This document shows positions 54,147-63,223 of a DNA stretch of 64,000 nt, one piece after another (position 1 is the first letter of the stretch; each line of letters opens with the position of its first letter). This stretch comes from Raffaelea ambrosiae (taxonomy: Eukaryota; Ascomycota; Sordariomycetes; Ophiostomatales; Ophiostomataceae): positions 406,332 through 470,331 of the forward strand of contig PCDI01000016.1 of NCBI GenBank assembly GCA_002778195.1. The letters are read 5' to 3'. Below the pieces are notes generated by a model, which saw only the letters and a list, made by a program, of their open reading frames with translations, ran no database searches and was not told where the DNA came from. The position numbers and the translations under genes were made by a program.

Positions 54147-55544
54147 GTGTCCCGGACGTCGGAAACGTCCGGACGGCTACGGTGGGAGAGTGTTCGGGTT
54201 GACACGCCGCGTTGAATCGTGCGTCGGGCTGCGTCCAGGTGGTTTTCCTTGGTTCCGGATCTCCTGGTCTTCCGGGTCATTTTTTTTTTCTTGAGAGAGG
54301 GGGGGGGGGGCTCCCTTCAGCTCAGACGAATCGCCTGATATTCTGTATCCCTGTTGCCATGTATCGTAGTTATGGGCCGTGTCAGGTCGCAAGATGCGAG
54401 GTGCATAATGGAGAATGACTGAATTGCCCCGACTGGCCATGCTGGACTGCTCTGCGCAGGAAAGCGCCCCTTGGTGTGCGTGTTTTCGGAATCATGCGCA
54501 ATGGCACCGTCGTGTTTTTCGTTTCTTTCGTTTGAACCATGGACGATTGTTCTTTCTTTGCTCCGCCCATGTATCTTCTTGATGAGACGAGATACGAAGA
54601 GCCTGCAAAGGGGCCGCGTCGCCCATGCAGACAGATTGGGTGTGATTATTGATAAAGCTTGCGTTCTTGGTTTAGCTCAAAGACAGGGGGAGAACACAAA
54701 ACTTAAACGGGCGCTGCACATTCCTCCCGCAGGAGCGCATCTGCATCGGGCTATCTGGAAGGGGCCTAGGACACGGGCCATTTCACTTGTGTGTTGTCTC
54801 TGCTACTATGTATGTCATAGTTAGGGCGTCCAGCCAGGAATCGCCCCGTAAGGATGCAACGACTAGTCCCAGGGCCCCACTTTACGTCTCCGGGATTCTT
54901 GGCTCCTCATCACCCCACTTCCACTGTCAAGTCCAGCAAAAAAAAAAAAAAAAAAAAAAAAAAGCCCCATGCAAAGACCCCTGGACTGCTTGTCTTGCTG
55001 CAGGGAGAAAACGTCGCCGTCGATTGGTACGAGGATCGGGCAGAACCAAGGAAAGTTGTGATAGGGAGGCATGCCATCCTTGGAAAATGTCAGATAGGGA
55101 GAGTACATAGTAGGTAAAAGAAACGCAAACAAGACCAATCACGGTGTACATCGAAAACTCGCAATCCAGTATGCTGTATTAGTTGCTATGTAAATCCGAC
55201 CAATCCGATCAAAATACCCTCCGATCAATCAACTAACCAACTATGTAACTCCTATGTAAATTCGAAGAGCACAAAAAGGAATATTCGGGTATGAGCTAAG
55301 CCTTAGTCAATGACAAACTGCCAATCCGTTCCCAGTCCTGTCCTGCCATCTTATCCCCCGCCTTATCTCATCAAACGCGTCCGAGTTCCACGCCCCATGG
55401 CGTCTTATGGGATCCCCCTGCCCCCACCCCTCGTAGCCGACTCCACCTCCCGTGTCCACCCTGTGGTGTCCTGTCCCTGTCCCGCTGGTGTATTCGCGTG
55501 TACTCGTAGGAGTTTCTCCCCCTGTGTACGATGCCCGTCCTGCG
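54147..55544. other. convergent intergenic region, 1.4 kb
   Basis: Between P450 gene 2 and the AflR-like gene. It includes G11 (about 54300-54310), A26 (54938-54963) and several CTATGTA words (54805, 55187, 55243, 55252). No gene or RNA is recognised. Confidence 0.55.
54938..54963. repeat. poly(A) run, 26 bases
   Basis: Uninterrupted A run in the convergent spacer. Confidence 0.8.
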
Positions 55545-55649
55545 TTACCTCTGGCGCAGACACGCAATGATCTCCGCGGACAGGGCTTTCAAGCACCGCC
55601 GCATGTCCATCTCCAGCTGGGTCAGCGTGCCGGGCATCACCAGTGGCCG

Positions 55650-55691
<42 letters not shown>

Positions 55692-57641
55692 TGCTGCTGC
55701 CGGCTTGCACCACTTCCCGCCACCGGCGCTGCTCGTAGTCGTCGCCGTGCTGGCTGTGCCTAGGGTCGCAGCCGTGGTGTCCGTGGTGCCGTAGAGGTGG
55801 CCGGCCCGGACGGACTTTGCTTCGCCTCCGTCGGCGTATTTGCGAAACTCCCGGGACAGCTCATTGACCAGGCGCTGCACGCGGTGCAGCTCGCCCAGGA
55901 CAACCTTGGCCGGTAGGGGCGTGTCATTGTGGTGGTGGTGAGGGTGGTGGTGGCGACGCCGGTGATGGGGGCCATGCTTTTTTGGCTTCCTGTCCTTGTC
56001 TTTGCCCTTGTTGCTTGTTGTGGGTGCAGCAGCAGCAGCAGCAGCAGCAGCCCCTTCGCCGTCGACGCGGCGGTCCATGGTGGGCATGCGGGCCACCGCA
56101 TCGTACCGCTCCAGGATCTTGAGCACGACCATGGCCAGGACGGCCAGCAGGAGGCTGTTGACGCGGTGGCGGGAGGGGGGGTTGGTGTGAGGGCTGATCG
56201 TGGTTTTGTGATGGCCGTCGTTGGTGGTGGTGGTGGTGGTGGTGCTGCTGCTGCTGCCCCTGCAAGACAAGGACAAGATGCTGGCAATGGCGTCGATGCT
56301 CTGCTTGTTCTCGTCCATGATGGACTGGGCATCGGGGCCGGGCCATACGCGCCCTGGGGACGGCCCCGAGGCTGCGGGCAATACGGCAGTGTCGCCGGCC
56401 GTAGAAGACGGCAACGCTTCGACCGTCGCCGACAGCGTCTTGAGGATGTCGAGCGTCTGGGCCAGATAGTGGTCCGCGGACACGCTGGTGGCGGTGGTGG
56501 CGGTGGTGGCGGTGGTGGCGGTGCTACTGCTCCTGCGCGGCTGGTGGGCGGACGAGGACGAGGCGGTCATCGTGGTCGTCGTGGACAGGGACGACAGGGA
56601 AGACAGCGTCGACAGGGACGACAGCGTCGACAAGGCACTGCCTCTCCGTGGTAGCGGTGGTGGTGGCGGTGGTGGTGGTGGTGGTGGTGGTGGCTGTGGA
56701 TGTGGCCACGACCAGGGCGGCATGACCAAGGACGACGACGCCGACGACGACGCCAAACAACCGCCGCCGGCCTCTGCGCCGCCTGCTGGCCCGGCAAAGA
56801 TGTTCTCGGCTGCTGTACTGGTGGTGGGCGTGTCCGAGCCCAGATGAGGATGGGCCAATCCACCACCGCAGCCAAACCCGTGGCCGGGAGGAGGCTGGCC
56901 AAGATGCTGATGGTCTGCCGTGGCCGAGGTCGCTGGCATGGGGATCAGCAACGAGGCAATGTCGTGGGGGCCCAGGGCGGTCGGACTGCCGTCCAGGGTC
57001 ATCGTGTTCTGGTGCGTGCTCGCCGTGGTCACGACGGCCGGCACATAGGAGACTGTGTCCGTGGCGTGGGCCGTCGACGACTCGAGCAAGAAGCGGTCCA
57101 GATTGTTCATCGGAAAGAAGTCCATGTCGGTAAAGACACCCATGTCGCCAAAGAGCATGTCGTGCGTGGCCGAGGCGGCGGCGGCCGTGTTGCTGCTGCT
57201 GCTGCTGCTGCAGGGCGTGTTGGCCACCTCAGGCCAGAAGATGGAGTCCGTCGTGGACGAGGCATCCCAAGACGGCGGTGCCTCGGTCACCATGCGTGTG
57301 GACTGGGCGCTGGCACGGTCCGTGTCCGCCACGGAATGTCGGTGGTGATGGTGATGATGGCGGCCGTGGTCCGGACTGTTGTTGTTGTGGCTGGCTCGCA
57401 TCGTCTCGCACGAGGAGGTCGCAGAGACGGGCCGAGGGGAGGCCGTGGCGGAGCTGCTGCTGCCGCCGCCTCCGCCCGCACCATTGTCCGGCTTGCGGCC
57501 CGGCCGCTTAGTAAACGAGTAGTGGCACTCGATGCCGCGGCTCTCGCAGCGGGAACATGCCGGGCGCTCGCGCGGACACTTGATTTTGGAGCGGGCACAG
57601 GCATTGCACGAGTCGCGCAGCTTGCTGGTCATGGACGCCAT
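55545..57641 (-). CDS. AflR-like Zn2Cys6 transcription factor
   Basis: A 698-residue single-exon regulator from ATG 57641; an in-frame TTG upstream was not used. The Zn2Cys6 cluster is at the N-terminus, with Cys12, 15, 22, 29, 32 and 39 in the spacing of AflR (CNACARSKIKCPRERPACSRCESRGIEC is split here as CNAC...KCPRERPAC...CESRGIEC). A basic linker (KRPGRKP) follows. The middle is low complexity: poly-His, poly-Ser, a run of 13 Pro (about 335) and poly-Thr. A helical segment VVLGELHRVQRLVNELSREFRKYA (about 595-620, split as VVLGELHRVQRL and VNELSREFRKYA) and the end PLVMPGTLTQLEMDMRRCLKAL resemble the AflR C-terminal region. A poly-Ala run lies just before it. It is most likely the pathway-specific activator and is divergent from the AflS-like gene, as in the aflatoxin cluster. 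Confidence 0.87.
55648..55695. repeat. coding (GCT)n microsatellite
   Basis: Encodes the poly-Ala run near the C-terminus of the AflR-like protein. Similar triplet runs occur at about 56029-56050 and 57192-57212 in the same gene. Confidence 0.7.
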
Positions 57642-59238
57642 GGTGCCAAGAGCCAAGGAAGTTCAGAGCCATGAAAGACCGTAGACAGGTCTTGCTTTCG
57701 GACGACAAACTCTATCTTTTCTCGTGGGCACGGCCAGGCCAGCCAAGACCCCTCCCCCCCTCCCCCCCCCTTCCCCGTACCCGCTCCCACAAGCGATGCC
57801 CAGCCGGCGTATTTATGTATCACCATGCCAATCATGGTGAGCTGGGGGTGGGGGCGAATGAGCAAGCTGTCTAGCCTGGCGTTGATTGGCGTCCTTAAAA
57901 GAGACCGTTCTCGTTGGCTGCTGACCCGGATGTGTTCCCGAGCCCGGCGAAGCTGTGTTGCAATCGCGGGTAGAGCAACTAGCCAATAGCCAGCGTGCCC
58001 AACACCAAATATGTGTTTTTTGCTTTGGTAGTAAAAAGAAAATATTTGATTGAATATTTTACCCACAAATCTTGGAAGGCTGTTTTGGGCCCGCCCACCC
58101 CCCTTTGGGGGAGGATTGTATCCATGTTCTTCCTGCTGTTTCCTGTTTGTATTCGGGCAAAATCAAAACAGGGGCTTTGCTGGCAGCCAGGCCTGCTCTC
58201 GTTGTCCGCGGAAGCCCAGAAGGTACAGAGTCGTCCCGCTAATCAGATATCATAAAAGGAAGGTACAGGCAAGCACATCAGAGAAATACCTACACGGGTA
58301 TTCACGTACGACGACACGCACCTCGCTTCCTTGGATGCAGCAGTAGCAGCCTCCGCAAGGTCGAAAAATCCCGGTTCCCAAGGATTTCATGCATGCCCCC
58401 CCACACACACCGTTTGGGCCGCTCGCTTCGGCCCCCGCTGATACTATGTAACTACATTCGTTGTCTCTTGCACCACAAGTGGCATCGTCGCTCATTGATA
58501 AGACGGCGCTTTGCTTCGGGACCACAAGGGTGACCGGGCAGGGGGCCGGGGGGGGGAGGGGCATGGGGACATCACAATGCTCCTATCACTCCCTGACATA
58601 CTCGTATACCGCCGTAAGCCGGCATAAGTCTCTTCAGTCTTCAGTCTTCAAATCTGCCACGAGTCTTTCTTCACTCTTTTGCTCAAGCCCTTCCTTTCCA
58701 AGCCGTGCATGCTCTTAGTCCCCATTGGTCCTTTAGCTTTTTTTTTTTTTTTGTCCCGATGCACAAGCAAAACCAGATCCGACACCGTCTGCATGTATGT
58801 GTCAAGTTGTATTTATACGACGACCCCAGACACCAAGAAGAGAGGCCATACCCGGTCTAGTGTTTGGCCTCGGAGAGTTTTTTTGAAGGGGCCTTTTTTT
58901 TTTTTTTTCCCAAGATTGCCCTCGAGGTTATGAGCAGATCAGCCGATCGACGTCGCGTCCTGGCTTGTATGTTACTTTCGACAGAACAATCCTACTATGT
59001 AAGAAACCCAGACCGGGCCTTCATTCTTTTTCTAGCCAATTTAGGAAGGAGAACAATTTTCCCGAAGGCTTGCCTTGTTAGTGAAGTCTTGGCGAACCCG
59101 CACAAGGAGAAGCCCAGAGATACAGAGAAAGAGAGTCAGAGGAAGAGAGATTCTGTGTGTGTGAAAGAGGACGAGTGGACTCCCAGAGAGTGGACTCCCA
59201 GGAAGTGGACAGCTACGCTGCAACCCCCCCCAAAAAAA
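57642..59238. promoter_or_regulatory. divergent promoter, AflR-like / AflS-like genes
   Basis: A 1.6-kb region. It has C/T tracts next to the AflR-like leader (57750-57775), TATTTATGTAT (57811-57821), tandem CCAAT boxes, TCGGGCAAAATCAA (58153-58166), a (CTTCAGT)2 repeat (about 58632-58646), and T runs (58739-58752, 58891-58908). No gene is recognised in it. Confidence 0.5.
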
Positions 59239-61224
59239 ATGGACATTTACACGTTGGCCCAACTCGAGTCCTACAGTGACGAGCTCGCCGCAGCTGTACG
59301 AGTCCTTGGCACGCATCTGCGGCCGCAGCCACCGTTGCCGTTGTCTGATGGGCTCCTGTCGACGGCGACGACGACGACGACGTCGTCGTCGGAAGAGCAG
59401 TCTGGGGGGCGGCGGCAGCAGCAGCAGCAGCAGCGTCCCCCACCCAGCGACGATGACGATGTGGCCTCGGCCAAGGCCTCTGTCCTGGCCGCCATCGACG
59501 GCATCCGGACATTGCTGGACGATCCGGACGAGTTTCTGCGCAGACTGGCCGTGCACACGCAGATCCTCGCCTGTTTGAAGTGGCTGAGCGAATTCCAGAT
59601 CCTTGCCTGTATTCCTCGGGCGCAAGGTGAGGAGGAGGAGGACGACGACGACGACGACGGGTACGAGGACGACGACGATGGCAGCCCTGACGGCCCTGGA
59701 GAGCATGCCGATTCCGACAGCCCCGACAACCCCGATCATACCACCCCGAGCCTGCCCATTCCAGACTTGGCCGAGCTAGCAGGGGTGCCCGAGCACCAGC
59801 TGCGCCGGGTCATTCGTCTGCTCGCCGCCAGCAGCGGCTTCCTCCGCGAGCCCCGCCCCGACTACGTGGCCCACACCCTGCTGTCGGGCCAATTCGTGGC
59901 CTCCGAGGCCCTGGACGACGCTGCTGCGTGTCTGGCCGATGTCGTCGCCCCGTTGGCCCTCCGGATGGCCGAGACGACGAGGGCCGCGGTGGACAGTCGG
60001 GTGGATCCCATGGGCACCATGGCCGACACCATGGACATGGGCATGGGCATGGGCATGGACATGGACACGGACATGGACAGGGCGAGCACGGCCATGCATG
60101 CCGACATGAACGCCAATATGAACGTGAATGCCACCACCATCCAGGCCGCCCTGATGGCCACGCCCACGCCCACGCCCACGGCTACGCCCAAACGCACCCG
60201 CCAGTGGAAGGCCTATCTCGCCCACGCCGCCCGGTCCCATTCGGAGCAGAGACTGGTCGAGACCGTCGCGGGCCTCCGCTGGGCCAGCCTGGGCAAGGGC
60301 GCCTCCATCGTCGAGGTGGGCGCCCCCTCGATGTCCTTGGCCCGCAGCCTCGCCCGGGCCTATCCCAACCTGCACGTACTGGTCCAGGCCACCAGTCCCG
60401 CGATGCTGGCCGCCGAGCAGCAGCAGCAGCAGCAGCAGCAGGAGGAGGAGGTGGTGGAGGAGACTACGAGCGGCCGCAGCAGTCACAGCAGCAGTCACAG
60501 CAGCGGACTCGGCCGTGGAAGCCACCACAGTGGAAGCCACCACAGTGGGGGTCCTGGTCCTGGTGGTCCTGGTGATCCTTTGCCTCGCAGCATTCATGAT
60601 GCCCACCCGGACAGACACGACATATCTCCCGATCACAACCCCAACAACCACCGCAGCAGCACCACCACCTCCTCCTCCTCCTCCTCCTCCTCCTCCTCCT
60701 TCTTCTCACCCTTCTCCTCTTCCGCCCACCCCAACATCACCGTCTTCCTTCGCGAGCCCGGCGGACCCCAGCCCGTCACCAACGCGGCCGTCTACATCTT
60801 GCACCTGTCCCCGACCACCAACACGCCCGCATTGGCCCGAGCGGAATTGGTCCGCCATCTCGGGCCCCTGCAAACCAGCGGGGGCATCCTGCTGGTCCTG
60901 ACTACCCAGCTTCTGCCCGAGCCAGGCCCAAGCAGGCCGGGACGTCGCTGGTGTCGACGTGCCCACCCCGTTGGCGGCAGCACCCGTTGTGGTGTCCGTC
61001 GTGGCATCCGTGCCGAGGCGGTGGCCCGGGCCCGCGACCTTGCCATGCTGCAGCTGGCCCTCCACAACAGCGAGGGCGGCGAGATGGAGATGGCCGAGCT
61101 CCGGCAGATTGTCGACGCGGTGGCCGACGAGGCCGGCGGCCGGCTGGCCGTGGCCAACGAGCTGCGGTCGCCGGAAGGACTGGTCCTAGCCCTGGTGTTG
61201 AAGTACCGACCGCATGGAGAATAG
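59239..61224 (+). CDS. AflS/AflJ-like pathway co-activator (methyltransferase-fold)
   Basis: A 661-residue single-exon protein from ATG 59239. It resembles AflS/AflJ and MdpA, proteins with an O-methyltransferase-like fold that bind the AflR-type factor rather than act as enzymes. The N-terminal helix MDIYTLAQLESYSDELAAAV is followed by a winged-helix-like part (RLAVHTQILACLKWLSEFQILACIP; then LPIPDLAELAGVPEHQLRRVIRLLAASSGF). The central KAYLAHAARSHSEQRLVETV and KGASIVEVGAPSMSLARSLA correspond to the SAM-site region, where the usual glycine motif is degenerate (VEVGAPS). Long insertions are unusual: an Asp/Glu run (~134-155), a Met-Gly/Asp repeat (~259-292), poly-Gln (~394-401), and Ser/His repeats and poly-Ser (~410-495). 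AflS proteins are normally near 430-440 residues, so about 200 are insertions. It is divergent from the AflR-like gene. Confidence 0.82.
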   Translation: MDIYTLAQLESYSDELAAAVRVLGTHLRPQPPLPLSDGLLSTATTTTTSSSEEQSGGRRQQQQQQRPPPSDDDDVASAKASVLAAIDGIRTLLDDPDEFLRRLAVHTQILACLKWLSEFQILACIPRAQGEEEEDDDDDDGYEDDDDGSPDGPGEHADSDSPDNPDHTTPSLPIPDLAELAGVPEHQLRRVIRLLAASSGFLREPRPDYVAHTLLSGQFVASEALDDAAACLADVVAPLALRMAETTRAAVDSRVDPMGTMADTMDMGMGMGMDMDTDMDRASTAMHADMNANMNVNATTIQAALMATPTPTPTATPKRTRQWKAYLAHAARSHSEQRLVETVAGLRWASLGKGASIVEVGAPSMSLARSLARAYPNLHVLVQATSPAMLAAEQQQQQQQQEEEVVEETTSGRSSHSSSHSSGLGRGSHHSGSHHSGGPGPGGPGDPLPRSIHDAHPDRHDISPDHNPNNHRSSTTTSSSSSSSSSSFFSPFSSSAHPNITVFLREPGGPQPVTNAAVYILHLSPTTNTPALARAELVRHLGPLQTSGGILLVLTTQLLPEPGPSRPGRRWCRRAHPVGGSTRCGVRRGIRAEAVARARDLAMLQLALHNSEGGEMEMAELRQIVDAVADEAGGRLAVANELRSPEGLVLALVLKYRPHGE

Positions 61225-61527
61225 CCTGAGGACAAAAAACAAAACTACCCTCCCCGGGATAGAAACACGATGCATGGCATACAATACGACTGGCAGGAAA
61301 ATCATGACACAAGCAAGCAATCCAACAAATGTGGCCTGTCAACGCTACCGTATTCTCATCCCATGCCTTGTACTGTTGCCTGTTCTGTTCTGTTTGTCCT
61401 CTGCCTCGCTTCTTCTTCTTCTTTTTGCTTCTTGTTTTTTTTTTTCTCTTTTCTCTTTCTTTCCCTCCTTTTTTTTTTGTTCCTCCTTTCATAGTCCCTC
61501 TTTCTTCTCCGCACACCACTCCCCATC
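61225..61527. promoter_or_regulatory. upstream region of the methyltransferase gene
   Basis: A 303-bp spacer between two plus-strand genes, ending in a C/T-rich leader (61395-61520). No copy of the shared cluster word is seen here. Confidence 0.45.
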
Positions 61528-62475
61528 ATGAACGCGGACGATACCATCTTCGCCCAGGACGGCCGCTTCTGGTTGGACTACCTCCGTGGCCGGCCCCGCG
61601 CCCCAGACAGCTTCTTCGACCGCATCTTTGACTACCACGCCCAGCACGGCGGCGTCTTTGGCACCGTCCACGACGTCGGCGCCGGCATCGCTCCCTATGC
61701 CGAGCGGCTCCGCACCCGCTTCGACCACGTCATCGTGTCCGACATTGCCCCGGAAAACGTGGACCTGGCCCGGCAGCGGCTCCAAGGCCAGCCGGGCTTC
61801 ACCTTTCGCGTGGCTTCCTTGGACACGGAACGCGGACAGGCAGGCGCACAGGAGGCGGCTCCGTCTGTCGACCTCGTCTTTGCCACCAACGTCATGCACT
61901 TTGCCGACGACCAGGCGGCCGCCATGGCCCACCTGGCGGCCCAGCTGCGGCCGGGTGGCACCTTTGCCGCGGCGCTGTTTGGCCCGGCGCGCTTTATGGA
62001 CCCGCCGCAGCTGCAGCCTCTCTGGGACCGCATCAGCCGCCGCGGTGGTGCCGCCCTTCTGCGGGTGGCCGACCACCCCGAGCAGACGGCCCGCATCATG
62101 GCCCGCACCCAGGACACGTACAACGTGGCACCGCTGTCGCCGGCGCTGTTCCAGCCGGGGGCCCTGCGCGTGCATCTCCACATGGGCGCGGGAGGCATCC
62201 AGGGCCTGCTGCCAGACGACGTCCAACAGAAACAGACCATCCGCGAGCCTTGCTACACCGGCCCGGACGACGTCGAACTATTTGTGGACGACGAGCCCGG
62301 CTGGGACTTTGCGACCGACCAGGCCGGGCTCAAGGCCCATTTTGCCTCGTTCCCGTTCATCTCGCAATTCCCCGACGAGTTTGTCGACCTGTATGCGGAG
62401 CTGGACCAGCTCGTCGGCAGCCAGACGGTGCACGGCTACTTCCCAGCCAAGATCATCCTAGCCACACGGCGGTAG
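61528..62475 (+). CDS. class I SAM-dependent methyltransferase
   Basis: A 315-residue single-exon protein of the UbiE/type-11 class. SAM motif I is HDVGAGIAPYAERL (about residue 49), the post-I acidic strand is VIVSDIAPENVDLAR (about 69), motif II-like SVDLVFATNVMHF is near 114 and motif III LRPGGTFAAALF near 141. The C-terminal part, rich in aromatic residues (EPGWDFATDQAGLKAHFASFPF), may form the substrate lid and resembles small-molecule O-methyltransferases of the trans-aconitate/Crg1 type. There is no membrane segment. Its place between the AflS-like co-activator and the SDR suggests O-methylation of a carboxyl or phenol in the pathway (methyl esters are common in xanthone pathways), but the substrate is inferred only. 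Confidence 0.8.
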   Translation: MNADDTIFAQDGRFWLDYLRGRPRAPDSFFDRIFDYHAQHGGVFGTVHDVGAGIAPYAERLRTRFDHVIVSDIAPENVDLARQRLQGQPGFTFRVASLDTERGQAGAQEAAPSVDLVFATNVMHFADDQAAAMAHLAAQLRPGGTFAAALFGPARFMDPPQLQPLWDRISRRGGAALLRVADHPEQTARIMARTQDTYNVAPLSPALFQPGALRVHLHMGAGGIQGLLPDDVQQKQTIREPCYTGPDDVELFVDDEPGWDFATDQAGLKAHFASFPFISQFPDEFVDLYAELDQLVGSQTVHGYFPAKIILATRR

Positions 62476-63223
62476 CAAGGAAATGGGAGAAGAGAGTGAA
62501 AAAAAAAAAAAAAAAAAGTTGTTGAGCTACTCACAGTTGGGTTGTAGCTGGCTAGGACAAGCCATATTTTTATTTGTTTATTTATCTATTATCCATTTAT
62601 CTATTTATTTCATTTTTTTATTATCTATGCATCTATTTATTTATGTATGTGTGTATGTATCAATCCAAAGACACTACAACTCGATCAAGATCACAAGTGC
62701 TTGCGTTTCCCCATTTCCGTTGCCGACAGTGCAATCCAAATCATGTCCATAACATAACTAGTTGATGGCTTCGTTACCAAGATCGTAGGGTAGTTAGAAC
62801 TGCGTTGTTTTCTCGAAATGAGAAACGGAACCAAGAAACCTTTCATCGGGCCATTTGCGAAGTCCGGCTGGTGAACCCCGAAAGAATGGCTAGCCCAACA
62901 TGGCTCTTGGATGTCCCGCGTGCCCCCTTGATGCAAGTCCCGACAGCTTGGTCTTGGTTTTCTATGGGAAGAGCCCTCCTCTTTGTAGACGTCCGGGTCC
63001 ATACAGATCCATCTGCTTGACCTCAACTCAGCCTGCTGCCATTCCCTCTATGATTCTTCCTACTATTATCGCACGGGTCAATTTGTTCCCTGCTCCTGTG
63101 TTCATCGATTTTTTTTTTTTTTTGGCATTGATTGATTGCCTCGAGTCCAATCGTCTCCCAAGCAGACCGGCCATCACGACTGTCCCGTCCGCGGATAGTC
63201 GCACCAACGAACGCCACGTCCAG
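62476..63223. promoter_or_regulatory. upstream region of the SDR gene at the right edge
   Basis: A19 right after the methyltransferase stop (62499-62517), ATTTATCT/TATT tetranucleotide-like repeats (about 62567-62660), TCGGGCCATTTGCGA (62846-62860) 378 bp before the SDR ATG, and a T16-type run (about 63108-63124). Confidence 0.5.
62567..62660. repeat. degenerate (TTTA/ATCT) microsatellite
   Basis: Alternating TTTA, TCTA and TATG units over about 95 bp. Confidence 0.6.

Noticed and set aside
22817..62860. Classical AflR sites TCG-N5-CGR in the cluster promoters
   Set aside because: Reading the promoters by eye I found no convincing copies; TCG-N8-CGR and TCGGG-CA-type words fit better. A computed scan would be decisive.
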